Shown: piece after piece, positions 23,780-36,159 of the stretch | Numbering within the stretch: the first letter of the stretch is position 1 | Layout: each line of letters begins with the position of its first letter | NCBI GenBank assembly: GCA_019671005.1 | Contig: CM033752.1 | Location: forward strand, 21,956,969-22,020,968 | From: Hibiscus mutabilis | Lineage: Eukaryota; Streptophyta; Magnoliopsida; Malvales; Malvaceae | Length of the DNA: 64,000 nucleotides | Direction of reading: 5' to 3' | Notes under the pieces: model-generated | What the model was told of the DNA's origin: nothing | The model's input: the letters and a program-made list of their open reading frames with translations, nothing else | Databases searched by the model: none | Translations under genes and position numbers: made by a program

Positions 23780-24949
23780 ATCGACTATTGCTAATGCTTG
23801 GCAAAAGAGTATTTTTTTTAGTGTGAAAGTATGCCAAAGAGCAGTGCCAATGTGAGTCTTATGCATGCAAGTATATACGGTCAGCAAGTAATATAGCATT
23901 AAGTCGAGTATCGAATCCACAAGGATTGACCAAGAAATTATTTGCTCAATGTTTACTTGTTCGAAATGTTTTGGTATTTTGATTGAAAAGTTAACAAAAC
24001 AAAGTAGTGAAAATAAGTAGTCTCGCAACAAGCTATTCAAAATGAATGATGAGCGTTAGCAAGGGGATGCCGGATTTTACGCTACTTATGCCAGCCTTCG
24101 ATAATGATCTACCTTGGTTTATTGCTGAGCAGATTAAAGGTAGTATTGCCTCTGTCGATGGCAATAACCTAAGTTAACTATGATAAAACCCCTATATGTC
24201 TATAGTGGATGTTTTTCATGAATTAATTTGATTAAGCGACAATCTTTACTCCTAAGGGGTAGACTCACTTCTGAAGTAAGTTTATCTACTTAAACATCTT
24301 CTGTTGAAGCTTCTTTCCTTAGTACCTGGCAACAGATCGTTGCCCCTTAAGTCTGTTAAGATATTAAGGTGCAATAAGCACGCAATGCCAACTGTCATAT
24401 GGCAATGGATTTGTAAAAAGATTAAGTATATGCCAAATAGAAAACAATGCCAAGGCATTTTTATTATTAAAAACTAAACATGAAACCAGCATCCATCCCA
24501 AACATCCCCCAACCAACTGTAAAAGTTTAGTTCATGGTTGGGGTTTCCATCCAAAAACATTATCGTATCTCTACATCATCATTTATACAGAATAAATAAA
24601 AATAAAGAGAATGGGCAAGAAAGGGGTCCATTGATGCAACCCTTCAATGGCTCCAAGCTCTCGGGGTGCAGCTGGTCGGACTACATCTTGGTTCACCACC
24701 ATTTAGCCTCTGCAATCCGATCTCTCCAAAATCCCCTTCTCAAATGCTTAATCGATCTCTTTAAATAGGCGTGTATGGGAAACCCTAGGATAAGGCCTTT
24801 GAATTTAAATTTTGAATGCACAAGGGATAAGGTGATAGCGTATCATATCCAGATTTGAATCCTAGGGCTGACGTGTACAAGGTCCAACAGAAACTTTGGC
24901 AGGTAGGCTGACGTTACTCCTTTGTCAGTCGGGCTTGGCATTAATTGGG
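23780..24949 (-). repeat. E2 5' LTR, outer end truncated
   Basis: Its inner edge starts TATCGACTATTGC beside the primer site (the TG end changed to TA). From about 24364 it matches 10807-11368. Homology stops at TTAATTGG (24948); the outer 244 bases are missing and Tekay-type LTR sequence follows directly. Confidence 0.8.
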
Positions 24950-25390
24950 AGAAAATGTTGTGAGAAAATATCAAAAAATTGGGAAAATGAGAAAATAGTT
25001 TTAAGAAACCAACTAACCATCAAAACCTTCAGCCAATTACGATGGTAAACTCAATTAAAACATTTGGAAAATATAGCTCTCTAAGGATTCTTAGTATTGG
25101 CCCTTTTACAATTTAGTCACTATTAAAACAGATTTGCAAACTTTACATTTTAGTTATTAAAATCAAAATGTCACTTTAATCAATTTGATTAGGCATCAAA
25201 TTAATTACCAAAATTTTTAATAACATATTTAAACATTTTAGACGTCCAAACCTATTTCATTTTAACAAAATTCTATTCTTAAAATATTTATTTTACCTAA
25301 AGCCCATTTAACCGTTTAACCCTATTCGACCGAAATGAATCGACCCAATCAAACCCCTAATCCTTCTAACCCTATTTTTAGGATGTTACA
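24950..25390 (-). repeat. Tekay-type LTR fragment
   Basis: The text resembles the end of the E3 LTR (ACAATTTAGTCAC, AAATGTCAC, ATTTTAGTTATTA) and closes with AGGATGTTACA at 25390, the TGTAACATCC start of a minus-strand Tekay-type LTR. Its left part is lost at the E2 junction. Confidence 0.6.
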
Positions 25391-25700
25391 AAGTTCTCTA
25401 TGTGAAAACATGGTTGTATATCGAGTGGGAAAGATTCGATCGCACCCTAAGGTTGGTGTCTACCATCGTCGGTATACTAGGTAGGATTTCCCTATTTAAG
25501 GGACAACAAAAACATAATAAGTTGTTTGGGTTGCCACAAGGCTGATCAAGTAGCCTATAGAATGTTGGACTCGTTGTGTTAATTGTTTTACACTCAAGAA
25601 TGATTTAATTAGTAACTCCCCACGGAGCTCTACTAAGTTGAATTAATGGCTAAACTGAACCGATTATTAATATGTCTGCATAGTCCTAAGAAATGATTCG
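25391..25700. other. Unassigned spacer left of the MULE MITE
   Basis: No ORF or known family recognised. With 28840 onward it is one continuous sequence interrupted by the MITE: the 9-bp TATATTAAT is present once on each side of the insert. Confidence 0.4.
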
Positions 25701-25709
25701 TATATTAAT

Positions 25710-28700
25710 GGCATAATGCCAAAAATTCCCCTAACATTTAATTGAATAGACATTTTGGCCCCTATTCTCTTTTTTCAAGCAATTTAACCCTCAACGTTTC
25801 ATTTTGGGTCAAAATAAACCCTCTGTGGATGAAAACTGTTAGTCAACTAACGCTAAATGACTTGAAATGACGTTGCAAACCTACATGGCATTGAATGCCA
25901 AGATAGTAGTCACATATAAGCAAATACGCTAACTTTACAGAATGACGCATCAGTCAAAATTAATATTATAAAATTTGTAACACCCTTTTCTCGATCTGGT
26001 AGGAATTTAGGTCAAAAAGTGTTACCGGTGAACAATACGGTGAAAAGTTTACTAAAATCGATGACTTGGACTATAAATGGAGAATTAATATCAATGTTTC
26101 GATGCAATGCTTGACTATAGTCAATGCAAACTCATTCAATTTATGGTCAGGGACCAATTAATAACTTATACAAATTTAAGGACTAAATTGTAAATCTTGC
26201 AAGTTTTAAGGATTTATCAGTAATTAGGATTTCCAATGTGAAATTCCATACCTAATCATCTTGTATACAAAATTTCGAAGGTTTTGGAGACCATTAGCAC
26301 TTTCAATTAACCCATATTTGAATCAGTGACCATTTTGTAAAATTTCCAAAACCAGTAACTAACTTACCTGTATCAGTACCGGTACTCAAGAGGCCATACC
26401 AGTACACCCTTAAGAATATTTTCTTTTGAACCTAAATCTCATATCGGTACGTATTACACAGTACCGGTACGAGGATTCAATGTCTTTGTATCGGTACGGT
26501 ACCACTACTGTACTAGTAGTCAATCCCTAATTCCCAAATTGACTCATTAATGGGTTTTGGTACAGCACCACTCGTACCGGTACCCGTGCTAAAGTAAAAT
26601 TCTAGTGTTGATTTGGAGTATCGATACCCCTATATTAGTATCGATACGCCTTAAAGCCTTATACAAATTTTGCATGTCTGTACCAGTACGACACCACCCG
26701 TATCGATACGCCTAGGTTAATATTGCCCTAAAGATGCCTCGTAGTACCGGTACGACACCACCCGTACCGGTACGTCTGTGCCTGTAATGTCATATTTTAT
26801 CTGGTTTTTATCCAAATTAAGGGCTTTAATCATGTCCAAAGTTTACCAAATTTTACCAACAAGCTTATAAACACCATTTCTATATGCATGTCAAATTTCG
26901 TGCCAAACCGAATCCATTTACTATGTTTTCCCTTGTAAGTGCATTTATGGCCATCTTATCATAATAACATACCATATTTCATGTTTTAACCCATTCAGCA
27001 TAGTAGACCATATATACATACAAAATGGGGCTAAACTAACATGTCTAGACCCTATGCCACCTTGCTAGGAGTTTAAGGACAAAGTTAACATTACATGTAA
27101 CTTGGTGACTTGCTTCAAAAACGTCCTTGCTCCGATCCTCGATCTAACTAACTTTTAACCTAAAAATGCATGGAAATGAGATGCATTACGCTTACTTAGC
27201 CTAGTGAGGTAGTCAACAATAATAATATGTATTTCAATAATATCATGAAGATGTATAACAATGTAAGTGCATCTCAAATCATGTTTAACAATATTTGCAA
27301 TACTTGTTTATTTTTCTTGGATCGAAATGTAATATGGATATGTGAATTCCAAATCAACATCGCCAACAATAAATGGTCAATGTCCTCCAACATCGCCAAT
27401 AAGACCAACACTAACACATCCCTCCAACATTTCCAAATAGAGCCTTAGCTCAAGGACCGTAGTCCACTCCGTACTGATGAGCTCATGAATTCTATGGCAT
27501 GCTAATTGTATCCCAATTCCATTAACATCCAAGGATTCAATACTTAGGCCAATATCAATAACAATAGCAATAACGATGACAATAACGGTAACAATAGCAA
27601 CAATAATATAGCATAATCAATATGGCTTTTCTCAATATTTCAATGATATTGATGACAATGCAATTATCCAATAATTAACTTGACAATGTAATAAGCTACC
27701 AAAGCTTACCAATAATACCTTTAATAAGGTTTTCTTATAGTCATACCTTGATCAATGATGATGATGCAATAAGTCAATATCAACAAATTCGGGAAAGGTA
27801 CCTAGCCAATCCCTAGACTCCGACTACACTCACCGATACTTTTGAGGCTTTCAAGGCTCCCGGATAACAATTCCTTTGTTCTTGAGCTTGTTGGAATTAG
27901 AAGGATTTGGTGACTCTTCACCTTGATTCACTTGAGCTACAAAGAAATAGGAATTACAAGGATTTCAATATTGACTATAGATTCATAACAACTTATTAGC
28001 TATGAAAAACAATAACAAATAGGCTATAATATCCCTAGAGAATTTCTAGGGTTCCTTGATTCTTAAACTTGGAATTAAACAAGGTTTAGCCATAGAATTG
28101 GTGAATCCTTGGAGGGCTTTTGCTTACCCATTCAATAGCAATACTATAGCATAAAGAAATTGAAGAAAAGCAAAGCCTGGATAACTCTCCAATGGAGGTG
28201 CTTGCTTAGCTAAGGTTAAAAGAAGAAGATGAAGATAGAGTGGTGCTTGCCTGAAGTTTTTACCAGGTAAGCTTCTTTCATCTTTTTCTTTACTATCTTA
28301 ATGGTTTAGGATTTCCTTAGGATGAAGTAACTCTATCCCAAAAGCCCACGTAGATGATGACTAATATTGAGGAGGGGTTAATCGCAAGGTTAGTCCCTCA
28401 ACTCTCTAATCTTTATACTTTTGTCCCCTAACTTTCAATTTTCTCAATTTAGTTACAAGGATAAGTTTCAATGTTTACAATGGGATCCTTAATCGATGTC
28501 AATACTTAATTGGGATTCAAAACTCAATAACTGACCACTTGGTCAATGGTCAAGACTATAATTTGACTTTCTGGTGCGGAATTTCTCTAGTTGCGGGAAT
28601 TAAATTCTGACTAGGCCAGATTTTGGGGTGTTACAAAATTTAAAATATTTTTTCTTCTGATGTGTAATTCTATCAAGTCATTACAAGTTATTTTGTGTCA

Positions 28701-28830
28701 GTTGACTAACAGCTTTCAATCACGTAGGGACCATTTTAACCCAAATGAAACGTTGAGGGCTAAATTGTTTAAAAAAAGAATATGGGCCTAAGCGACTATT
28801 CAGTCAAACATTAGGGGCATTTTTTGTGCC
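25710..28830. mobile_element. Mutator-like MITE with 9-bp target duplication
   Basis: Long imperfect terminal inverted repeats of about 160 bp: the left begins GGCATAATGCCAAAAATTCC and the right, reversed, begins GGCACAAAAAATGCCCCTAA; both then share CCCTCAACGTTTCATTT and CTGTTAGTCAACT. The direct repeat TATATTAAT flanks it at 25701-25709 and 28831-28839; 9 bp is the Mutator signature. Without the solo LTR inside, it is only about 460 bp and non-coding, so a deletion derivative moved by a transposase encoded elsewhere. Confidence 0.85.
25976..28635 (-). repeat. Solo Tekay-type LTR nested in the MULE MITE
   Basis: Starts TGTAACACCC and ends GGGTGTTACA (inverted ends), flanked by AAATT at 25971-25975 and 28636-28640. 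The length of 2660 bp, the lack of any coding region or primer site, and the duplication say solo LTR left by LTR-LTR recombination. It contains many GTACCGGTAC / GTATCGATAC palindromes (26370-26790) and the box ATGGCATGCTAATTGTATCC at 27494. Confidence 0.87.
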
Positions 28831-28839
28831 TATATTAAT

Positions 28840-29220
28840 TGGATGGGTTTTCAAGTTCTTACTGGTTACTCTATGGATTGTCCCGAGATGAACATGTATT
28901 AACGGGTGTGAGAATTATCATTACAAAAGTTACATATTTTTCAAAGGTTTTTATGTAAGTAAACATGATTGCATACATGTTTATTATATTTAAAAAATGT
29001 AAAAGTGTGATATTTTTTGTGCATAAGAAGATAAATTTATGGAAATTTATTTCTGTTTCAGTTTGATATAAGTTCTAGTTGTAATGTTATGATACCTTGA
29101 GTGCTAGTTGTATGCATTTTGATGTTTTTAATGAAAACCATGCATAAGGGATTAAAGGATTAAAATAGTATCAAGTGAACCTTAATAACTTTGATAAACT
29201 TTAGGGTCTGATCAGAGCCT
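28840..29220. other. Unassigned spacer right of the MULE MITE
   Basis: AT-rich, no ORF above chance. A TGATCAGAGCCTTGTAACATCG stretch ends it; TGTAACATCG at about 29221 could be the edge of another Tekay-type LTR. Confidence 0.3.
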
Positions 29221-30790
29221 TGTAACATCGTATTTCGCTAAATTGGATGAGTTCATGTGCAAGCACTGATACCAACTTTATACAATACAGATACTGTTCA
29301 TCCAATTCTAATACTAATAGGTCAATGTCAATATTGTTTGGTTAAGGGAAAACATCAAAATATTTTATGGTACCGGTACTTAGAGTGAGTACAAACACTC
29401 GTGTAAGGAAGTACCAGAAATCACGGGTTAATACAGATACTGGAATTGTTCTTGGAATATCGAATGTCGTTTTAGTACCAGTACTGCACACGAATACCGA
29501 TACCCCCTTAAGGCAGTATTGGTACTCAAGTTTGAGTATCGATACTCGCAATGCTTAATTGGTAATAATTAAATAATGAACTCGGTAATGATTAGGGCTA
29601 TAAATGAGACAGGAAAGATTGTGAACTAATCGAGTTCGACTCAGTCAAAGCTTGGCTTGATTGAACTCGACTCGAGTTCTTAATGACAAGACAAGCTACT
29701 CGATACATTACTCAAAAAGCTCACGAGCTACTAAAAATATAATATATTATATTACATTGAAAACCATATATACTATATACTATATAATAATAATATTATA
29801 TTAAATACTACTAATAATAATAGTAATGATAATAATAAAATCAACTAAAATAATAAAAAAAAATTAGTAATAATAATGATAGGTTTTTGGAGGAATAAGG
29901 GTTATCAAATTAGAGTTTAGTTCGAGCTTTTTGAGCTTGAGCTCCAATTTTTGTTTAACCTTGAGCAAACAATTAAGCAATTGAGCAAATAGACAATTAA
30001 AGCTCATAAGTATTTTTGCAAATAACTTCAAGGCACAAAAATAAATTTCTCTAAGATTGAATATTGGTGTAAGCATTTTTGTTGTTCTTGATAATCTTGG
30101 AGGTCCATTTTATGTCCCATAATAAGACTATAGCCGTTTCTAACCGTTGGAGGAAGTTTAGAACCGTTCGGGGGTGATTTTCCTGCATTTAATGTTGTTA
30201 TGCAATTGTGGATATCGGTACTTAAAGATTGGTAACGATACTTGCATTAAATATGAAAAACTAGCAGTCGTGAAAGAAGAGGGTACTAGTACTCAATAGT
30301 TGGGTATCGGTACGAGACCTTGAATATTGGTATTGATGGGCGTATAAGTACTAAAATAACTTTCTAAAATTTTGAAATCTCCGAGTATCGATACATGACA
30401 GGGCCGTACAGGTACTGGTGGGTCAATACCTGTATTGAAAAAAAAATTGACACTTTTGGATTTTTGGAAATATTGTAATGTGTCAAAAACATTTAGAAAT
30501 CATTTTAAACACATTTTTCACGTTAAATTATATCCAAAACATTTTTTCAATATTTGAATAAGTCCAAAAAATTTTCACTTAAATTTTATATCAAAATATT
30601 TAGTTAAGTAAGTTTTCAGAATGAGATTGTCTTTCTAAGTATATCATAATGACATTGGATATCTATGTTAATTCGCAAAAGCTTCTAACATGTTAGGGTG
30701 GGAGCCACTAAAGAGCATTTAATTGGATTATAATTTCTTGGTCTTACCGGTTATGACCAATGTACTTATAAAAAAAATATTGATTTTTAT
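29221..30790. repeat. Tekay-type LTR remnant with GTAYCGRTAC palindromes
   Basis: Many short palindromes and half-sites (GTACCGGTAC near 29370, GAGTATCGATACTCG near 29534, further copies near 30215-30430) resemble those of the solo LTR at 25976-28635. Between them, 29590-30100 carries CGAGTTCGACTC and GAGCTTTTTGAGCTTGAGCTC stretches like the hAT-like MITE at 34127. Edges are unclear. Confidence 0.45.
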
Positions 30791-31079
30791 AGAACTATTG
30801 ACCAAACTAATTCAAAAATGAGTGCCTTGGAGTGGATCGAGGAGTAATAGTAGAGCTTTGAGTTGAGCTTGATTTAGTTTTAGCTGCCGAGAATAGATTA
30901 TTGTAGACATGATTTGGTATCCAACGTGAATTTGGTTAAACAAAGAATAATGCCACGAGTTGAACTTTGAGACGAAGACGAGTTATACTTCAAGGTCCAA
31001 TGTGACATGTAGAGATAGAAGGTTCTTCTAGGGTCGTACGTAGGTTTATGCACTGCATATTCTGATGGTGACCAGTTGA

Positions 31080-31400
31080 ATCAAGACTTTCGTCATGTGT
31101 AACAAGAGTTGACAAGAAGAGATGTGTGTTTGAGTTCGTTGGTAAATGCTTGGCTTACTATCAGTTTCAGGTCAAACATCGAGTTCCTTCTAGATTGACT
31201 TAGTTGATTCAAATTTTTTCCTGTGGAAATGGGATGGAACGATCGTGAATTTTCTTAAAGGATTTCTAAGAGCGCGACATCGATATGATGCATTTTGGGT
31301 GGTAGTAGATTGTTTGAGGAAGGTTGCACACTTATTTCGGTATGGATGAATTTCACGTTGAAAGTTTAGTCGGATTGAACATTGTTTAGATTCCACGACA
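31080..31400 (+). pseudogene. Ty3 integrase remnant
   Basis: In plus-strand frames with stops and shifts: GKCLAYYQFQVKHRVPSRL (for the conserved CLTCQQVKAEHQxPSGLL), then WKWDGTIVNFLKGF and RYDAFWVVVDCLRKVAHL (for WKWERITMDFV and YDAIWVVVDRLTKSAHF). This marks an old plus-strand chromovirus here. The gag and protease remnants of a plus-strand element lie farther right (36821-38610), so they belong to different copies or a rearranged one. Confidence 0.65.
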
Positions 31401-33300
31401 CCATAGTGTGTCCACACCTACCTTTTGAATCTAAATTCAAAATTTTGGAGGAAACATTTTCCTCTAGTGTAATTCATGTACAACGATCATTTCCTATTAA
31501 GCATCATGTAACCCTTCTAAGACACGTCATAATTGTGAGTGTTAAAGTCCACTGTGTTGAATCAAGTTATATCAAGCAAACTTTTTGACCCCAAAAATGA
31601 ATAAACAGAGCAAGGATTAAGGTCAGTATGCATTGAGTTAGATTGAGACATCATTTTTTCAGAAGTCTTGCATTGAGCAAGCAAGGATATAGAATTCACC
31701 ATCAGAGTTAGTGTCCCCTTCGAGGAGTCACCTTGAGACGCTTGTGTTTCCCTATCAAATTAAGGTGGCTCGAGCAGAGGATATGTCGTCTTGGATACTT
31801 GATTTGAACGTGTGCAAAAATGGAGTATATTGTATTCAGAATGATAAAGGATGGTGGATCTTGTAACGGAATTAGATGATGAATAATGGATGGTGATGTT
31901 TGTAGGATAGGCTTGAAATTGATTTAAAGGAACCTAAGGATGAACCAACACTATAGGAAGTGAAAACCCTAAACTTATATGGTTTCTTTAATGAATAACA
32001 AGTGGATGGAATGTGACCCACTATTTATATGGATATAGGAACCAACGTTATAAAAAGATGGATAACACACACTCGGAGAGTGATAAGTTCAGTACAGAGA
32101 CACCACAAGGAAACCTTGACAAGTCTAATTGAACAAGAATAAACACTCTAATATATTTCTTCAAAGAGAAAGGTGTGCAAGCTATATGTTTTCAAAATGG
32201 AAAATGACCCTCTATTTATAGGCTTTATAGGATGGAAGAGAAAGGAACTCAAAATGAATCTAGAAAGTTTCTTTTAATGGCCATACATGCATGTGTTTGG
32301 TTCATGAATGAACAATTACACTCCCATGACTTTATAACTTTCAACCTTTGGTGTCCCATGCCTTTCTAGCCTCCAACCTTTAGTGTCCCACGCCTTTATG
32401 AAGGATGGAAGAATGTTGGTCATGCATTTGGGGTAGTTGATTGGGTGAGTGCGTGCTTCCAAGACTTAGAATCTTCCAAGCAATCTTCATGAATGTATCT
32501 CCTAGCATGGGTTAATTTATGGAACGTCTAATGCCTCCAGATGATGTATTAACTACTAGAAACTTCCAACCATATGAACATAAGGTGCAAGCCTCCAAAT
32601 AATGCATGCTTGTCGTCCAAGCCTTCAAAAAAGCTAGCTTCTAAGCTTCTTATGTAATGTGGTCAGCCATGCATGTTTGAACATAGTGAAATAAACACTA
32701 AATAATAATGTAGATCCGAACTAACATAAATTATCCTTCAAATTTCCTTCAAACTCCCTTGATGCGGCAAATCATATACGAACATGTATGAGCACGCTAA
32801 GCCTTGATGTGGCGAGCAATGTGGTGACCTATTAAAAGTAATAATATAAATATGTGGCAATACTAAAAACCCTCCAAGCTTTTGTAATCACAACATGCAT
32901 GGTAGAGTTTCTTCCTTTGGATTGACAAAAGCTTTCAAATACTCGAGCTTGCTTCAAAATGATTGGATTAAGCTCATTTGAGCTCTTTATGACCTATCGA
33001 AAGCTATCAACTTGCCTCGAGCAAATGGTATAGAAAACATTGTCGAGAACCTTGCAAGGTCGAAGCCGTGCTCGCATCATACCCTCCCTCTTTTAGGCAA
33101 TTCATCCTCGAATCGAAAATGCCATGTTACGAACGGACATCACTATTGAGCAAAAGTAAGTCTTTGCTATAGGTGGAGTAATCTATTTGAATCCGTCATA
33201 GTGGTTTGGCAAAAAAATGAAATGGAACAACACCATCGGAAAATTTTGAGAAATTGTTAGACAAATTTTCTTTCACTTTTAATTTCTTCGGGGTCTCGGG
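31401..33300. other. Degenerate repeat DNA, possible LTR at about 31863-33084
   Basis: No coding signal. Minus strand at 33080-33100 reads AAAAGAGGGAGGGTATGATG, which looks like a polypurine tract running into an LTR start (TGATGCGAGC); an LTR would then extend left to about TGTAACGG at 31863. No second copy is in the window, so this is only a suggestion. Tables of CTCCAAG/CTTCCAAG words make 32400-32700 repetitive. Confidence 0.3.
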
Positions 33301-33303
33301 AAT

Positions 33304-33800
33304 TAGGGGTATGCAAAAATATATGATCTGACCGATCCGATTATCCGTTGATCCAATTCGAAAATTTGAATATCTGATTTGAATTTTTACTTTTAGATCA
33401 AATATTCGATCCAAATTTTAATTTTTTGGATCATGTATGGATCACAATATTTCAAGTTTCAGATTATCTGAATATCTGAAAATTCAAAATTTCATGAATA
33501 TGGATCTCGTTATATTTAACAATTTAATGCTTGTTATATTTGAAATTCAAAAAATAGAAATTTCCATAGATGTGATCTTATTATATTTAGAAATTTGTTG
33601 CTTGTTATATTTGAAATTTCAAAATTTTCATAAATACGACCATCAAATCCGAAAAAATATTTAAATAAAATTATATATTCAGATAATCAGATATCTGAGC
33701 TTCTGATTCAAATATCTGATATCTGAATATTAGAATATCGAATTTTTTTCTGGATCGGATACGGATCGCTATTTTGCTGATCCAAAATTTCGGATATTTG
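33304..33800. repeat. Foldback-like AT-rich repeat rich in TATCTGAATATCTGA
   Basis: Begins AGGGGTATGCAAAAATAT and is full of words pairing with each other (GGATCGGATACGGATCG against GACCGATCCGATTATCCG; ATCTGAATATCTGA in both directions). Plants carry hAT-like MITEs of this appearance. I found no clean target duplication. Confidence 0.35.
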
Positions 33801-33899
33801 TGACTTAGCAATTTGAAAGCTTGACAAAAATCAGAATTTAATTGCTTAATCTTTGTTATGACATATCGACATTAATATTTGCGACTTAGCAATTCATAT

Positions 33900-36159
33900 A
33901 AAAACTATCGGATACATAAATCAAACTTTATCAAAATCTGGGCTTAGGTCCCCACCCCTTCAAAACAATCTATATATTCCCTAACCATTAGTCACTCAGC
34001 CTTGTGATTCATATTCAACAAATGAATGTAGTCACTCGACCTTGCAGGATATTTACAAATAAGGACGGTCGACTATATCCGATTGTATGTCAACTATATC
34101 CGATCTCAAACTTTAATTGTCAAAAGTAGGGGTGATAACGAGCCAGAGCCTGGGCAGGCTCGACTCGGGCTCAAAATTTTTGTCTAAAGCTCGAATTGGA
34201 CAGCTTGAGCTCGGCTTGGCTCGAGCTCGGCTTATACTTTCCTCAAATTGCTTTTAAATTTTTTTTTTTTGAAGTTTTGGAAAATAACATGTGAAAACTT
34301 TTTTAGGAAAAGATAATATTTATTTATGAAGTCCGCGAGTAACCATAGTACATTTTCTAAATTATACAAGCCATAAGGAGAAGGGGATTTAAAGTATTTA
34401 ACTATGACAACAAGTTAACACTAATATATATATATATATAATATTATATATAATTATTTCGAGCATGTTCACGAGCTTTTCGAGTCGAGTGGGCTTGGCT
34501 CGACTTGTTAAGGTCTTGAGCCGAGCACGAGCTCACTCGAGCTGAGCTTTGACCAAGCTGAGCCTGAATAGCTTGCGAGCCGGTCAGGCTCATTATCCCC
34601 CAAGTCAAAAGCCAATATATCCATTTGAACTACAATTTCTTACTAGTTTTCTTATGCAAAACATAAATGAGCTTATTCAAATGATGTTGCTTAATGCAAC
34701 CAAAACATATCATATCGGAAACAAATATCGGTACCCTTAGGCAGTCACATGCTTGTAAAAACATAGCATTAACATATAGGTTGCCTTAAAACAGTAAGTT
34801 TCTCATATTCAAATCTTCAAAACAAATCAAATAAAACTTTTCTTAAATGAATAATTTAATGGGAATAAAAAAGATAGTCGGGAAAGCTTACTTTTGAACT
34901 TAACATAGCTTGCTAGGCTATTATTAAACTCCCAAAATTCATTTTAGACCTTGTGAAAACTCAGCGTATAGGTTTAATCTCATCCACTAGCTTTTGCATT
35001 ATCGTCGAAAGCTTTTTGACAACGCCGACATCGCCAAAAGAGAGCTAGACCTCATTAGTCGGATCCGATATGTCTACAACTCATCACAATATAATTCCAT
35101 ATCAAAAACTAATCCAAAAGTTCTAGCAACTATCTCTAAAGCCAATCGCTAACTTACTCGCTTCCGAAGTACCGAAAATTCATCTAAAACAACATATATT
35201 CAGATACAAAAACTCAGCATATATTCTCAATTCCTCATCATTATCATTCCCAAATGTCATCTAAAAACCTCCTAAAATAGTAGCTGACACTTAGGTATCC
35301 AAATCACCACCAATCTTTCATAAATCTTTAAGAACACTCAACTTAATTTAACCAAATTAATTAATTTTGGGATTAATCTTACAAAATTAAGTTTAGATTA
35401 TATCCAACCCATAAAGAAACACCACAACCCAATCCAAATCAATTAGGTTTACAATATTAATCAAGATGTCGCCATCAAAACACTTAAAGAACTCAATTTC
35501 CATATAAAATTCTTTAAAAACACAATTAAAACTTGAAATTAGGAATACTAAGCATGTGGAATATCATCAAGAAACATCTCCTTACCTTGAGAAATTGAGA
35601 AAATTAATTTTGAAGATGAATCCATCAAGTTTAAAACCAATTTCGATAGAAAATCATGAAAAAATCAATTGATTTGTAAAAATCAAGAAAGAATTTATGA
35701 AATAAATTGATGTAGAATTGTTTTAGAATCAAAGAGATTTTGTGAAAGTGATAGAAAATGAAGATAATAGTTTTAAGAGAAAATGAAGAACTCTCTCATT
35801 TTTTAAAAAAATAACCGTCAATAGCTTTCTTGTTGAAAATAGAGGGAAATTTAATTAAAAACAAAAATGATCAATATGCTCCTTAAAAATTCTTAGATAG
35901 AACCCTTTTTTATTTTAGTCACTAAAAATACATATCAAAATTCATTTAGCTTAATTAAAGCCATTCAAAAAAATCTATTATTTAATGTAATATTTAAATA
36001 AAAATATGAAATCATTTAAGACATCCAATAATTCAAAAATAATTTTCCAAACCATTAATTAATTTTTTGAAATTAATTAATTAAACAAATCTTACCGAAA
36101 TTCTAAACCGATTCGGTCTAAATACTAGATTCTTTTAACTCGGATTTTGGGATGTTACA
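33900..36159 (-). repeat. Tekay-type LTR, interrupted by the hAT-like MITE
   Basis: Contains the LTR box twice near its left part (GACTATATCCGATTG at 34071, TATGTCAACTATATCCGATC at 34086) and ends GGGATGTTACA at 36159, the start of a minus-strand Tekay-type LTR. Gene-like signals are absent. The left edge is not defined; 33900 is approximate. Confidence 0.5.
34127..34603. mobile_element. hAT-like MITE, 477 bp, 8-bp target duplication
   Basis: Ends TAGGGGTGATAACGAGCC and, reversed, TTGGGGGATAATGAGCC. GTCAAAAG flanks both sides (34119-34126 and 34604-34611). An 8-bp duplication with short inverted ends of this type is the hAT signature. The interior is non-coding, with many GAGCTCGGCTTGGCTCGAGC-type stretches able to pair, and an (AT)n run at about 34422-34450. 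Confidence 0.85.

Larger units (their letters stand above)
10807..24949 (-). mobile_element. E2: Athila-like element without RT/integrase, split by E1 and E3
   Basis: LTR sequence right of E1 (10807-11612) recurs at about 24364-24948. Internal minus-strand content is a tRNA-Asp-like primer site, gag (23685-22645) and protease (22153-21372). The protease runs to NVFQALK and then abuts E3; on the far side of E3 there is no RT, RNase H or integrase, only a non-coding 3' part (11613-about 12560) ending at a polypurine tract. Either a deletion removed pol together with one end of E3, or E2 was already a gag-protease derivative. E2 lacks a target duplication because its left end is outside the window and its right LTR is cut at about 24949. 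Confidence 0.82.
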
